Assembly (NCBI GenBank): GCA_030642425.1 | Contig: DAOWNU010000061.1 | Coordinates: forward strand, 1-8,668 | DNA from: a bacterium | GTDB taxonomy: Bacteria > UBP14 > UBA6098 | Reading direction: 5' to 3' | DNA: 8,668 nt | Shown here: one piece after another, positions 6,101 to 8,668 of the stretch | How positions within the stretch are numbered: the first letter of the stretch is position 1 | How the letters are laid out: each line of letters opens with the position of its first letter | The notes under the pieces: generated by a model | The model's database searches: none | What the model was told of the DNA's origin: nothing | Seen by the model: only the letters and a program-made list of their open reading frames with translations | Made by a program: the position numbers and the translations under genes

Positions 6101-7475
6101 CGATAGGACTCGGTATATCGATACAATAATGCTCGGTTTCCGGCCCGCCGCCGGTCCATGTAACAGTGATATCGTAGCATTGAGTGGTTCCATAAGCGGA
6201 GGGCGGTATATTTACTGTCCAGCTTGCGATTCCGCCGCCGCCGCTGCCGGCGATAGAGCCGAGATTCTGCGGATTGGCGCCGGTGGCTACTGTCAACGGC
6301 GTTCCGGTAAGGTCCAGAGTTACCTGAACATTGTGGGCGGTTGTCAGGCCGAAATTCGTAATAATGGCGTCGAATGGCGCCGGATTGGGGGTTATTCCGG
6401 TGCAACCGGCATCGGGATCGGGGGGGCCGTGCAAGATATTCATCCCGATACTCTCTATCTCGCCTATGCCGTAATATGTGCAAAAATATGCCGTGTCGCC
6501 CGGGCTGACATTTATCTGATACCATTTGATCATCGAAGCCGTGTCGCCGCCGAAACCGCCGCCGGTGTCCGCTATCCATTGGGCGTCGTCCCAGCCGTTT
6601 GTATAAGAACTTCCCCAGTTGCCATACCAGAAAACGTCGGGCATAACCGCCTCGAAACCCATTAGAATGCCCAGAGCCTCGATTCCCCATGTTATCGGAG
6701 GCGACCCACTCTCGAAAGCCCGCCATGTCGGCGGGATCGACGGGGCAAAATGGATCGAGGCGGTTCCCGTATATCCGAAAGCCGTTGCGATATTGGCGCC
6801 GTCGCTGTGATTCAACTTCGTGTCATAATATACCGCACAGCCGACATCGTGGCTGGAATAGTCGATGGGAATAATCAAGTTTGTTCTTTGAACCTGTTCG
6901 ATCTCTCCGGCCGCCGCTCCGAGGCTGACACACTCGAGTATCTGGACAACTTTGCAGCCGTGAAGATTATTCCAGATAGTATAGACCTCATTGCCGAGGA
7001 TATACATGCTGTCTGCAGCGGGTGCGAGAACAGTGCCGGGGCCGGTTCTATAGGTTTTCTGGGGTGTATGACTGTCGATCTTGTATATAGTCCAGTCCCA
7101 GGGGGTGCTTGGGTAGTAGTAGGTCAGGTTCATCCACGAACCGCCGCCGGAGGGACGGCAGCCCTCGGAATAGACACCGGTCCCTGAGCCTTCGCTCATG
7201 TTGAAATCGACATAGCCGTTGTCGAGTGAGAGCACCATCGGGGCCATCGGCCGCTCCAGCGGCGCGGCAGATTCGCCGTAAAACGAGGCCAATCCGGCCT
7301 TCCACTCGTCGTAGGCCTCCAGGTCGGATTCGGCATCGGGCATAACGGAAAAATAAGCCTCTTCGGCGGTCTCGACGGGAATCAATGCGGGCTTGTCGGT
7401 AAGACTTTCCGCGAGAAGACCGCCCGATAAAAATATAAATAATAACAAGATACAAAACCTGCGCGAATTTCTCAT
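1..7475 (-). CDS. Giant secreted multi-Ig/PKD repeat surface protein, 3' end outside window
   Basis: One uninterrupted minus-strand frame runs from ATG at 7475 to the left edge: 2,491 complete codons plus two bases, no stop. The start is supported by AGGAG seven bases upstream and an immediate signal peptide (MRNSRR, then hydrophobic FCILLLFIFLSGGLLA). Order by residue: signal 1-22; unrecognised region 73-357; CARDB-like 358-457; three PKD/HYR-like domains 458-702; FN3-like 703-794; seven composite Ig-like units between 795 and 2441, with a lone domain at 2107-2226; C-terminal sorting-type domain from 2442. The product is very acidic, almost lysine-free after residue 317, and rich in Asp, Gly, Pro, Thr and Trp. 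The architecture fits a long extracellular stalk, adhesin or cell-surface structural protein; no catalytic motif was recognised. Family knowledge suggests export by Sec, then possibly a type IX-like system. The ligand is unknown. Perhaps 35-45 C-terminal residues are missing (inference from the usual length of such domains). Confidence 0.95.
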   Translation of the reverse strand, partial: MRNSRRFCILLLFIFLSGGLLAESLTDKPALIPVETAEEAYFSVMPDAESDLEAYDEWKAGLASFYGESAAPLERPMAPMVLSLDNGYVDFNMSEGSGTGVYSEGCRPSGGGSWMNLTYYYPSTPWDWTIYKIDSHTPQKTYRTGPGTVLAPAADSMYILGNEVYTIWNNLHGCKVVQILECVSLGAAAGEIEQVQRTNLIIPIDYSSHDVGCAVYYDTKLNHSDGANIATAFGYTGTASIHFAPSIPPTWRAFESGSPPITWGIEALGILMGFEAVMPDVFWYGNWGSSYTNGWDDAQWIADTGGGFGGDTASMIKWYQINVSPGDTAYFCTYYGIGEIESIGMNILHGPPDPDAGCTGITPNPAPFDAIITNFGLTTAHNVQVTLDLTGTPLTVATGANPQNLGSIAGSGGGGIASWTVNIPPSAYGTTQCYDITVTWTGGGPETEHYCIDIPSPIDFSVTAYAEYPLLCSGDCTSLSAVLDTSEIPDHFWTYSWFPADFLSDPTSPNPISCPESTITYGIAVTDGVDCIDTAYVTITVDPTPIVIIRDTTICEGEWVTLTPEITPDGPSYTYNWSPGGETTREITVSPTSTQTYVITVTSPLAGCLGFDDATVYIDPELIVDAGIDDTICIGDSVMLGGAPTALGGDGFYEYYWEPVEGLSDPNGSNPMASPESTTTYSLTVVDGWGCEGYDTVTVSIDLPPSGLVLISPPDGIFDLIPGPLTLDWDSASGAPVITYDVYMNGILVAGDLTETFFDTIGDCTEYVQWFVIASNHCGSDTSDIWEYSVVPCDPPWAYLIEPFDGAWTACDPQLIRIIVNDDVSVDTMSIRLTVNGWTFDITDAELWLEEDDTVLVFEPSPWWEDGDTIVWSLDSLADELGTVTVLLPSGEFYVDLSDPVAWGFYPPGDTIITIPSPGFAVWIADSLSGLDTGSVYFSVNGTIFTLGHPALIFTWDSLGIGMSLYLDSSLTMITASHNDTFHLCVGAYDSPDYCAPNTLEVCWEVYVDLEGPVAEAPFDAASGIPIDSLVSACDDQGFCLPLYDTPISHGVMESTIVLRVNGVDYGVIDPQISYSDDTLCFLPDTLWAHDAVVNIELIAAEDSLGNPLMGSGHSWVYFIDIEPPEISAISPVGPIGTLTPTLTWTLDDIPAGVAFDSTLFSIDYLPAGAGTTWFDLTLPAFSYDTSGGAGFYEADVSAIPFTLVGGDSVRVCVRAWDDPDLCPPNVLDTCWTFNVPTGGPVGTIIEPLPWTFSACDPQDILMTVADLNGVVASSIVFSVNGVHFTTADPELSFTEPDLLFNSSPGLFSDGEIVTCSLLAADDAYGNPLEDTVVWSFTLDYSPPVVGAISPSPGTVVSTICPTISFDLADFGSGLDEGSIDVGIMGTIHVGPGDTRVTWVGGNFSFDLCDFIAVTGGDVVTICVTAEDSPDYCGPNVLDSCWDFSIESGGPVGTIVTPTDGIITSCDPQEIVMTIIDSNGVDDTTIVLRVDGTDYTVGDVELSWSEPTLTFDGGAGAFVHGATVNVTLVSASDLLGNPLSATVSWSFVVDYEPPIITGIVPPGGVPVDDTSPLVTISLVDVPAGPDYNSASLNVPGFGSFTPTDPALYWLGDDLHFDPDSVPASFSGGDSIWLCLDIADLPDTAGYCAANDTTYCWWLIISSGGPIATIIEPLEGTFSACSLQQIIVTIIDPNGVNGSTIELVVNGLSYFVGGAELDWSEPTLTWTPLSVWPSGPVYVELVSADDMLGNELDNPLDWWFTMDLDPPIFWGEIPADGAIIDDPAPDISVHISDTLAGLADSCLWMTINDTLYFDLADIPVSWDGELWEFSSSAAGLWFPGGTIVEVCVHACDDPDYCPPNDSLHCWSFAIATGGPIATIIEPLDGTISACDLQPIIMTIEDSNGVDASTIELEIDGVLFDPTDPKLNWAEPTLTFTPDTVWSDGPIGVRLLSASDVLGNELEFAPIAWTFTIDLTPPDYGAFAPAGGYFSLDWQEPISVDVSDAILGVDQDSLEFVIDGVYRATGGTITARVSDPGVDWISPTFSLDPSAIDESAFGISYSPPEDTLVPGIYFPEYTTVTITARAFDSEPDYCDPNGSETIWSFTVLDDDTLGPEIFGFGPAYESTQNNVYLEARIVDPSGVYSAELIWDTDGEVDISFNGPVAMDSITTTYDPADGSWLWRTVAPIGSFISPVVVTYRITAVDADFDFQNVGDRSVSSADSICPILGGPVAAYITPQPGEITACIDQEIIISLTDPDGVDPAPMILRIAGQTISWPDPRLSYDPVAGELTFDPGAPFWTNEQVVTVLLTLAEDSLGNPMWDTLEYSFLVDLEAPTHSHNVPPEWTMIRNAQAIISISIDDNLAGVLESELAMDIDGRSYDTGNAGLGWDGDILSFNPAAEGVEFTAGDTICITAFAGDNPDLCDPNRSQFDWCFVMEPEISCNLYPNPFTPNGDDINDFAVFDYPEMFSGGAELLIFDMRNNLVFQSNIGP
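153..797 (-). repeat. Composite Ig-like repeat, last full unit (residues 2227-2441)
   Basis: Opens GGPVAAYITPQPG and TACIDQEIIISLTDPDGVD, has PMILRIAGQTI, DPRLSYDPVAGELTF and AEDSLGNPMWDT. The second half begins DLEAPTHSHNVPPEW and ends CITAFAGDNPDLCDPNRSQFDWC, a shifted form of the cysteine signature (WC in place of CW). It leads straight into the C-terminal sorting-type domain through FVMEPEIS. About 215 residues. Confidence 0.85.
798..1157 (-). repeat. Unpaired Ig-like domain between units 6 and 8 (residues 2107-2226)
   Basis: A lone Ig-like domain of about 120 residues starts DDDTLGPEIFGFGP and has VYLEARIVDPSGVYSAELIW, an acidic middle segment and RITAVDADFDFQNVGDRS, ending SADSICPI just before the next GGPV opening. 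It breaks the two-domain pattern. The VDPSGVYSAELIW segment matches Ig-like domains of other bacterial extracellular repeat proteins, so it may be an independent insertion or the remains of a full unit. Confidence 0.7.
1158..1862 (-). repeat. Composite Ig-like repeat unit 6, degenerate second half (residues 1872-2106)
   Basis: The first half is canonical: GGPIATIIEPLDG, SACDLQPIIMTIEDSNGVD, STIELEIDGVLF, DPKLNWAEPTLTFTP, SASDVLGNELEF and WTFTIDLTPP. The second half is longer and has lost two of the signature cysteines: it reads VTITARAFDSEPDYC and ETIWSF in place of CVxA and CW. It holds K1924 (DPKLNW), the only lysine found after residue 317, and four arginines. About 235 residues. Confidence 0.85.
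1809..1863 (-). repeat. 55-nt direct repeat copy B (start of unit 6)
   Basis: Partner of the block at 2436-2490. It encodes GGPIATIIEPLDGTISAC and differs at three bases (1820, 1827 and 1857). The surrounding sequence of units 5 and 6 is visibly more diverged. Confidence 0.85.
1863..2489 (-). repeat. Composite Ig-like repeat unit 5 (residues 1663-1871)
   Basis: Opens GGPIATIIEPLEG and SACSLQQIIVTIIDPNGV, has STIELVVNGLSY, DWSEPTLTWTP and SADDMLGNELDNPLDWWF. The second half runs DPPIFWGEIPADG to CVHACDDPDYCPPNDSLHCW. By eye the 209 residues contain no Lys and no Arg against about 33 Asp/Glu. Its first codons are nearly identical in DNA to those of unit 6, which suggests a recent shared origin or exchange. 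Confidence 0.88.
2436..2490 (-). repeat. 55-nt direct repeat copy A (start of unit 5)
   Basis: This 55-nt stretch, encoding GGPIATIIEPLEGTFSAC, matches 1809-1863 at 52 of 55 positions, including a perfect 29-base run (2455-2483). The offset is 627 bases, exactly 209 codons. The match includes third codon positions, so it is closer than protein-level selection requires. Confidence 0.85.
2490..3131 (-). repeat. Composite Ig-like repeat unit 4 (residues 1449-1662)
   Basis: Close to the consensus in its first half: GGPVGTIVTPTDG, SCDPQEIVMTIIDSNGVD, TTIVLRVDGTDYTV, WSEPTLTF, VSASDLLGNPL and WSFVVDYEPP. The second half is modified: the closing cysteine signature is stretched to CLDIADLPDTAGYCAAN and ends TTYCWW. 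About 214 residues, one Arg and no Lys. Confidence 0.88.
3132..3761 (-). repeat. Composite Ig-like repeat unit 3 (residues 1239-1448)
   Basis: A canonical opening GGPVGTIIEP leads to SACDPQDILMTVADLNGV, the strand SSIVFSVNGVHF, DPELSFTEPDLLF and AADDAYGNPLEDTVVWSF. The second half has SPPVVGAISPSPGTVV, GSGLDEGSIDVG and ends CVTAEDSPDYCGPNVLDSCW. About 210 residues. It is the most cysteine-rich copy, with extra cysteines at TCSLL, TICPT and DLCDF, and has a single Arg and no Lys. Confidence 0.88.
3762..4445 (-). repeat. Composite Ig-like repeat unit 2 (residues 1011-1238)
   Basis: Opens EGPVAEAPF and has an expanded first loop (SACDDQGFCLPLYDTP) before the strand STIVLRVNGVDY, followed by DPQISYSDDTLCFLPDTLW and AAEDSLGNPL. 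The second half begins DIEPPEISAISPVGP and ends CVRAWDDPDLCPPNVLDTCW. About 228 residues, longer than most copies because of the extra loop. It has two extra cysteines outside the four-position signature, at GFC and LCF. Confidence 0.85.
4446..5093 (-). repeat. Composite Ig-like repeat unit 1 (residues 795-1010)
   Basis: First copy of the two-domain unit. It opens PPWAYLIEP, carries ACDPQ, the strand SIRLTVNGWTF and the LVFEPSPWWEDGDT segment of the first half. The second half has DSLSGLDTGSVYFSVNG and ends with the cysteine signature CVGAYDSPDYCAPNTLEVCW. It is one of the more divergent copies: the GGPVGTI opening and the 'LGNPL' link between halves are replaced (ADELGTV). About 216 residues, four cysteines, two arginines and no lysine. 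Confidence 0.8.
5094..5369 (-). other. Fibronectin type III-like domain (residues ~703-794)
   Basis: Begins LPPSGLVLISPPDG, then has TLDWDSASGAPVITYDVYMNG, a TETFFDT strand and a closing EYVQWFVIASNHCGSDTSD strand pair. The order W-D....Y-x-V-Y, then 'YxWxVxAxN.CGSDTS', is that of FN3-type domains that follow PKD domains in bacterial surface proteins. It links the PKD block to the composite repeats, which start directly after VVPCDPP. It contains no Lys or Arg. Confidence 0.65.
5370..6104 (-). repeat. Three tandem PKD/HYR-like domains (residues ~458-702)
   Basis: Three consecutive domains of about 77-86 residues: 458-543, 544-620 and 621-702. Each opens with a cysteine-bearing strand (LLCSGDCTSLSA; RDTTICEGEWVTL; DDTICIGDSVML), has a central aromatic-W motif followed by P (YSWFPADF; YNWSPGGE; YYWEPVEG), a turn of the type SPESTTTYSLTV, and closes with CxxxDTxxVxI-like strands. 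This is the domain type common in large gliding-motility-associated and surface proteins of the FCB group. The paired cysteines at the start and near the end of each domain probably form a disulfide (inference). They would serve as spacers or ligand-binding modules outside the cell. Confidence 0.75.
6105..6404 (-). other. CARDB/NEW3-like beta domain (residues ~358-457)
   Basis: The segment resembles cell-adhesion-related CARDB-type beta sandwiches: an N-terminal TPNPAPFDAIITNFGL strand pair, then HNVQVTLDLTG, a glycine-rich turn (GSIAGSGGGGIASWTVNIP) and closing strands CYDITVTWTGGG and HYCIDIPSP. The pattern of a non-regular edge strand followed by 'V.V.L.LTG' and 'SWTV..P' is typical of CARDB/NEW3 domains. 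It would act as a spacer in the extracellular chain. Assignment is by pattern only; another Ig-like family is possible. Confidence 0.5.
6405..7259 (-). other. N-terminal region, unrecognised domain (residues ~73-357)
   Basis: I do not recognise this region as a named family. It begins around MVLSLDNGYVDFN and contains short beta-strand-like segments (CKVVQILECVSLG; NLIIPIDYSS), a Trp/Gly-rich stretch (DVFWYGNWGSSYTNGWDD), and ends near HGPPDPDAGC. Unlike the rest of the protein it has several lysines, the last being K317, and it lacks the repeat signature seen downstream. It could be the functional head, with the Ig-like units as a stalk; that role is inference from position and composition. 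A mixed-beta (jelly-roll-like) fold is possible but not shown by sequence. Confidence 0.5.
7410..7475 (-). other. Sec signal peptide of the giant surface protein
   Basis: Residues 1-22 show a basic n-region (MRNSRR), a hydrophobic core (FCILLLFIFLSGGLL) and a likely signal peptidase I cut after A22, before ESLTDKP. The only cysteine (C8) lies before the core, so this is not a lipobox. The mature protein would start in an acidic, Pro-containing segment that leads into the first folded region. Confidence 0.85.
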
Positions 7476-7482
7476 TCTTATA

Positions 7483-7487
7483 CTCCT
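7483..7487 (-). promoter_or_regulatory. Ribosome binding site of the giant gene
   Basis: AGGAG on the minus strand with seven bases to the ATG at 7475. It fixes this start, since the signal peptide follows directly. Confidence 0.85.
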
Positions 7488-7524
7488 GAAGATATTCTTG
7501 GGTATGAACAAACTCTATCAATTT

Positions 7525-7552
7525 AGTATAGGCATGAATAAAGCATATTCAA
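7525..7552 (-). promoter_or_regulatory. Sigma70-like promoter for the giant gene
   Basis: Minus strand: TTGAAT (7552-7547), a 16-base spacer, then TATACT (7530-7525), a five-of-six match to TATAAT. Transcription would start near 7518, giving a leader of about 43 bases before the ATG at 7475. The region is AT-rich, so chance matches are likely, but spacing and position are good. If the host uses Bacteroidota-type promoters (TAnnTTTG), this call would be wrong. Confidence 0.5.
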
Positions 7553-7613
7553 CTAATTTATATTGGATTTTAGGGCAATGTCGTTTGATAATACGTTTTC
7601 CGTTGTTGTTTAT

Positions 7614-7633
7614 AACAATTACTCGAAATTGTT
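7614..7633. other. AT-rich stem-loop in the intergenic spacer
   Basis: AACAATT and AATTGTT form a perfect 7-bp stem around a six-base loop. On the plus strand it is followed by TTT (five T in a row counting the stem), on the minus strand by no T tract, so it is a weak terminator at best for the minus-strand genes. Confidence 0.35.
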
Positions 7634-7662
7634 TTTCTCCCAACCGGTGAGTGCTTTATTAT

Positions 7663-7683
7663 TGCTAATTGATTCAATCAGCA
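7663..7683 (-). other. Stem-loop just after the creatininase-family gene, possible transcript end
   Basis: On the minus strand TGCTGATTG, loop AAT, CAATTAGCA: a 9-bp stem with one G-T pair, starting 19 bases after the stop codon at 7703-7705. No run of T follows, so it is not a classic intrinsic terminator. It may mark the 3' end by processing or Rho-dependent termination. Confidence 0.4.
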
Positions 7684-7702
7684 GATTATCGCGTATTCCG
7701 CT

Positions 7703-8449
7703 TTACCCGGAATCGGGGGCGAAATTTTTGTTCCACTTTTTCAGAACTTCCGATACATATTCCGAAATATTATCGACTACCGCGCCCGCGTATTTTTGCG
7801 CCTCGTTCGGGTCGAAACGCGGCAGCCCTTGGCCCTCCTCGTAGAGAAGCAGTGTGCCGCCATTGGGATAGGGATATGCGCCCGGCCGCACGAGATATGC
7901 GTTTTCCGGGTCGAACATCTCCTTTTTCACAAGTTCCGGGTCGGAGGCCATGACCATGTATGTTTCGTCGATACCGGCATGTCCGCCCGTCTCGCCGAGC
8001 ACGCGCTTTGTGACCGGCTCGCAGAATTCCCACCAATGAATAACGATGCTCATCCCGCCGGTTATCCGCCACAGTTCTCTCGCGACGGATTCCAATTCCT
8101 TGTTATTGCCGCCGTGGCCATTGAGAATGAGCAGCCAATCGAACCCGGACTCGATAAGCGAGCTTGCAACATCGAAAACGAACGCCTCGAATACCTCCGG
8201 CGTAACCGCGAGCGAGCCCGGATATGGCAGGAGCGTCCTCGTTATGCCGTAGCTGATTGTCGGCGCAATTAAAAGGTCGAGCCTTTCCGCGAGATGTTCG
8301 GCGATATATTCCGGAATCGTATTATCCGTGCCGAGATTCGTGCAGCCGTGGGCCTCTATCGTCCCCACGGGAAGGATTGCGCCCCGGTTACTTTTCAGGA
8401 GTTCCGAGAAATCTCTCCAGTTCAGCGCGTCGAGATGTCTTTGCATCAT
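7703..8449 (-). CDS. Creatininase-family amidohydrolase (creatininase-like metal hydrolase)
   Basis: A complete 248-residue protein, normal length for the family (creatinine amidohydrolases and relatives such as FAPy deformylases and mycofactocin-system members). Motifs in order: LPVGTIEAHG with E32 and H34, D42 in LGTDN, LPYPGSLAVTPEVFEAF at 74-90, LILNGHGGNN with H112, and GGHAGIDETYM at 155-165. E32, H34, D42 and H112 match the divalent-metal ligands of this fold (Zn/Mn pair). It is a cytoplasmic hydrolase acting on an amide or cyclic amide; the true substrate cannot be told. The loop between E32 and D42 is one residue shorter than usual and lacks the normal PHLPL. Two ATG codons are adjacent (8449, 8446). 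AGGAG lies four bases before the first and seven before the second, so the second may be the used start, giving 247 residues. It stands alone upstream of the giant gene, with no visible functional link. Confidence 0.93.
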   Translation of the reverse strand: MMQRHLDALNWRDFSELLKSNRGAILPVGTIEAHGCTNLGTDNTIPEYIAEHLAERLDLLIAPTISYGITRTLLPYPGSLAVTPEVFEAFVFDVASSLIESGFDWLLILNGHGGNNKELESVARELWRITGGMSIVIHWWEFCEPVTKRVLGETGGHAGIDETYMVMASDPELVKKEMFDPENAYLVRPGAYPYPNGGTLLLYEEGQGLPRFDPNEAQKYAGAVVDNISEYVSEVLKKWNKNFAPDSG

Positions 8450-8453
8450 AATT

Positions 8454-8458
8454 CTCCT
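8454..8458 (-). promoter_or_regulatory. Ribosome binding site of the creatininase-family gene
   Basis: AGGAG within AAAGGAG on the minus strand. Spacing is four bases to ATG 8449 and seven to ATG 8446. The giant gene also uses a seven-base spacing, so the second ATG is the better-placed start. Confidence 0.8.
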
Positions 8459-8476
8459 TTGTGTGCGATAAATGCC

Positions 8477-8516
8477 TTCTTCAAAATTCGTAATTCAAGT
8501 AATTCGGTCTGAAGAA
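8477..8516 (-). other. Inverted repeat in the creatininase-family leader
   Basis: Arms TTCTTCA and TGAAGAA (7 bp, perfect) enclose 26 bases that contain the direct repeat GTAATTC (8490-8496 and 8499-8505). It lies 28 bases upstream of the first ATG and could fold in the leader RNA or be an operator. It matches no known riboswitch. No clear -35/-10 pair with good spacing was found between it and the gene. Confidence 0.3.
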
Positions 8517-8568
8517 TATCAAATATCAAACATCAAATATAAAAATTACAAATCAAAAATCAAAATTA
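8517..8568. repeat. AT-rich low-complexity repeat, left arm (TATCAAA type)
   Basis: Two tandem heptamers TATCAAA (8517-8530), then CATCAAA, followed by AAATCAAAAATCAAAATTA-type sequence. On the minus strand it reads as TTTGATA/TTTTTGAT repeats. Similar low-complexity intergenic tracts are, from memory, common in genomes of uncultured candidate-phylum bacteria. The tract is non-coding in all frames and lies in the 5' leader region of the creatininase-family gene. Confidence 0.6.
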
Positions 8569-8573
8569 TCTTC

Positions 8574-8606
8574 GCCCCGATTATAAAAATATGACGAGGG
8601 CTTTTT
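8574..8606 (+). terminator. Intrinsic terminator-like hairpin, GC-rich core of the AT-rich region
   Basis: GCCCCG (8574-8579) pairs with CGAGGGC (8595-8601), with one bulged A, around a 15-base AT loop. It is followed on the plus strand by TTTTT and then AATTTTT. In that orientation it has the form of a Rho-independent terminator. No plus-strand gene precedes it here, so it may act for a minus-strand gene to the right through the weaker downstream tract, or be part of a repeat element. Confidence 0.45.
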
Positions 8607-8655
8607 AATTTTTAATATGTCATTTTGCATTTTAAACTTTGATATTTAATTTTTC
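8607..8655. repeat. AT-rich low-complexity repeat, right arm (TTTGATA type)
   Basis: The plus strand reads TTTAATATGTC, ATTTTGCATTTTAAAC and TTTGATATTTAATTTTT. TTTGATATTT (8638-8647) is the exact reverse complement of AAATATCAAA (8521-8530) in the left arm, so the two arms face each other around the hairpin at 8574-8606. No coding potential is visible up to the right edge. Confidence 0.5.
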
Positions 8656-8668
8656 CTATCCCAACCCA

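Noticed and set aside
5145..6665. A 506-codon open frame on the plus strand
   Set aside because: Same antisense register and same cause as the 18-2048 frame. The minus strand here clearly encodes PKD-like and CARDB-like domains in an unbroken frame.
7500..7520. Bacteroidota-type -7 promoter motif (TAnnTTTG) before the giant gene
   Set aside because: The minus strand has TAGAGTTTG, with three bases between TA and TTTG in place of two, and no TTTG at the proper -33 distance was found. The TTGAAT/TATACT pair fits better.
7048..7521. Alternative minus-strand start upstream of 7475 (157 codons)
   Set aside because: It is in a different frame from the giant gene, becomes Arg-rich after a few residues and ends inside the gene. 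The 7475 start has the ribosome site and signal peptide.
7796..8272. A 158-codon plus-strand frame over the creatininase-family gene
   Set aside because: Antisense shadow. The minus strand encodes the full set of family motifs.
8608..8668. Part of another gene at the right edge
   Set aside because: The region is AT-rich low-complexity sequence with stops in all frames and no ribosome site.

Overview
The window is dominated by one very large minus-strand gene that enters at base 7475 and is still open at base 1, giving at least 2,491 codons. Its product is a secreted, cell-surface-type protein. It has a signal peptide, an unrecognised N-terminal region, a CARDB-like beta domain, three PKD/HYR-like domains, a fibronectin-III-like domain, seven copies of a tandem two-domain Ig-like unit of about 210-235 residues with one lone Ig-like domain between the sixth and seventh copies, and the first part of a C-terminal sorting-type domain (PNPFTPNGDDIND). 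Upstream on the same strand is a complete creatininase-family amidohydrolase gene (8449-7703). The far right is an AT-rich, low-complexity intergenic region with a GC-rich hairpin.

The sequence suggests an uncultured bacterium of the FCB superphylum (Bacteroidota, Cloacimonadota, Fibrobacterota and relatives) or a neighbouring candidate phylum. The reasons are the giant multi-Ig/PKD protein, the type IX-secretion/gliding-motility style C-terminal motif, and the AT-rich intergenic TTTGATA-type repeats. No ribosomal or taxonomic marker is present, so this placement is inference.

Layout, right to left in the direction of transcription: 8668-8450 is the AT-rich leader; 8449-7703 is the creatininase-family gene; 7702-7476 is a 227-bp spacer with two hairpins and a sigma70-like promoter; 7475-1 is the giant gene, whose 3' end lies outside the window. 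The spacer promoter suggests that the giant gene is transcribed on its own, and nothing links the two products functionally. No RNA gene, mobile element or CRISPR array was seen.

The most unusual signals are inside the giant protein. After residue 317 only one lysine (K1924) is found in about 2,174 residues, and whole repeat units lack both Lys and Arg, so the stalk is hyperacidic. The repeat units carry a recurring four-cysteine signature. Units 5 and 6 share a 55-nt block that is 52/55 identical. Very long plus-strand reading frames lie across this gene, but they are exact codon-for-codon antisense shadows.
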